This document shows positions 14,389-14,734 of a stretch of 14,734 bases of DNA, piece after piece. Each line of letters begins with the position of its first letter. The first letter of the stretch is position 1. The notes below the pieces were generated by a model. The model worked only from the letters and a program-made list of their open reading frames with translations. It was not told the origin of the DNA and searched no databases. Origin of the DNA: CAWEHQ01 sp051001995 (GTDB taxonomy: Bacteria; Actinomycetota; Thermoleophilia; Solirubrobacterales; Thermoleophilaceae); assembly GCA_051001995.1 (NCBI GenBank), contig JBPCMT010000009.1, forward strand, positions 1-14,734, written 5' to 3'. Both the position numbers and the translations under genes were made by a program.

Positions 14389-14396
14389 AAAGGAGG
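14389..14396 (+). promoter_or_regulatory. Shine-Dalgarno sequence fixing the TTG start of the lipoprotein
   Basis: AAAGGAGG ends 8 nt before TTG 14405. It is a near-perfect anti-16S match and supports the TTG over the later in-frame ATG, which would cut the signal peptide. Confidence 0.75.
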
Positions 14397-14404
14397 GGAT
14401 TGTC

Positions 14405-14734
14405 TTGCGAGCACGATGGTGGGCGGTTTTCAGCTGCCTCTTGGCCGTCATGGCGTTCGGCGTGAGCGCGTGCGGCGACGATGAGGAGAGCGGCGACGGA
14501 TCGGAGCCGACGGGCGGGGAGGCGCAGATCGACCTCGTGGTCGGCGACTCGGTCCCGCTGAGCTGCGACCTGGCCGATTGCGGGCCGCCCGGCCAGAAGG
14601 CCGCCGACCTCGCGGTTGAGGAGATCCAGGCCGCGATCGACGAAGTCGGGGTCGACCACACAGTGGAGGTCGTCCACGAGGACAACGGCGGCGGCGCCGA
14701 CCAGCAGGCGGCGGTGCAGAGCGCGCGCAAGTTG
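14405..14734 (+). CDS. Lipoprotein, probable ABC-transporter substrate-binding protein, cut by window edge
   Basis: The first 110 codons of a secreted lipoprotein. The signal peptide has basic residues at 2-4, a hydrophobic core (~5-19) and the lipobox VSAC, with C23 as the lipidated residue. An acidic Gly/Ser linker (24-41) follows. The mature part begins IDLVVGDSVPLSCDLADCG, then a helix (QKAADLAVEEIQAAIDE) and VVHEDNGGGADQQAAVQSARKL. This pattern is typical of the periplasmic-binding type I (LivK-like, Peripla_BP_6) fold, which binds amino acids or other small solutes. Ligand and transporter partners lie beyond the window. The Cys53/Cys58 pair could form a disulfide. The TTG start is supported by a strong Shine-Dalgarno and a candidate promoter. 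Confidence 0.8.
   Translation, partial: MRARWWAVFSCLLAVMAFGVSACGDDEESGDGSEPTGGEAQIDLVVGDSVPLSCDLADCGPPGQKAADLAVEEIQAAIDEVGVDHTVEVVHEDNGGGADQQAAVQSARKL

Overview
This is a very G+C-rich bacterial window with strong G/C preference at third codon positions and frequent GTG and TTG starts. It is gene-dense and looks chromosomal. The best guess is a deep-branching, non-streptomycete actinomycete, for example class Thermoleophilia/Solirubrobacterales. The clues are the actinomycete-type phosphofructokinase, the yqeY-phoH-ybeY-era order and a stand-alone trpF. This placement is inference from gene content, not from a search.

Layout. On the left (1-1589, minus strand) is the 5' part of a K+/H+ (CPA1/NhaP-type) antiporter with a C-terminal TrkA-C-like domain, running off the window edge. 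A 77-bp divergent promoter region separates it from a nearly continuous plus-strand block (1667-13255). That block holds a housekeeping RNA/GTPase cluster (yqeY, phoH, ybeY, era), then a bifunctional hisIE, then a complete tryptophan set: trpE, trpG, trpD, trpC, an HtrA-type membrane-anchored serine protease, trpF, trpB, trpA. A short putative leader ORF and a 55-residue two-helix membrane protein close the block. Tail-to-tail with it on the minus strand lies a phosphofructokinase (13261-14289) whose active-site residues predict pyrophosphate rather than ATP as phosphoryl donor. Divergent from that gene, at 14405, begins a lipoprotein resembling ABC-transporter substrate-binding proteins, cut by the right edge.

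How the genes work together. TrpE/TrpG make anthranilate from chorismate and glutamine; TrpD, TrpF and TrpC carry it to indole-glycerol phosphate; TrpA/TrpB finish tryptophan, so the entire branch is present. HisIE carries out two early histidine steps. TrpD and the first enzyme of the histidine pathway both consume PRPP. PhoH, YbeY and Era are commonly co-encoded and act in RNA and ribosome metabolism. Many junctions are 4-nt stop/start overlaps, implying translational coupling.

Most notable points: (1) ybeY and era both lack any ATG/GTG/TTG start that would keep their family-defining N-termini, and each has an in-frame CTG overlapping the previous stop as CTGA; (2) an HtrA protease sits inside the trp operon; (3) the phosphofructokinase has Asp104/Lys124, the pyrophosphate-type signature; (4) a possible leaderless 16-codon leader ORF lies in frame with, and one TAG away from, a small membrane protein. 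I found no CRISPR array, transposon, tRNA, rRNA or clearly new defence or mobile system.
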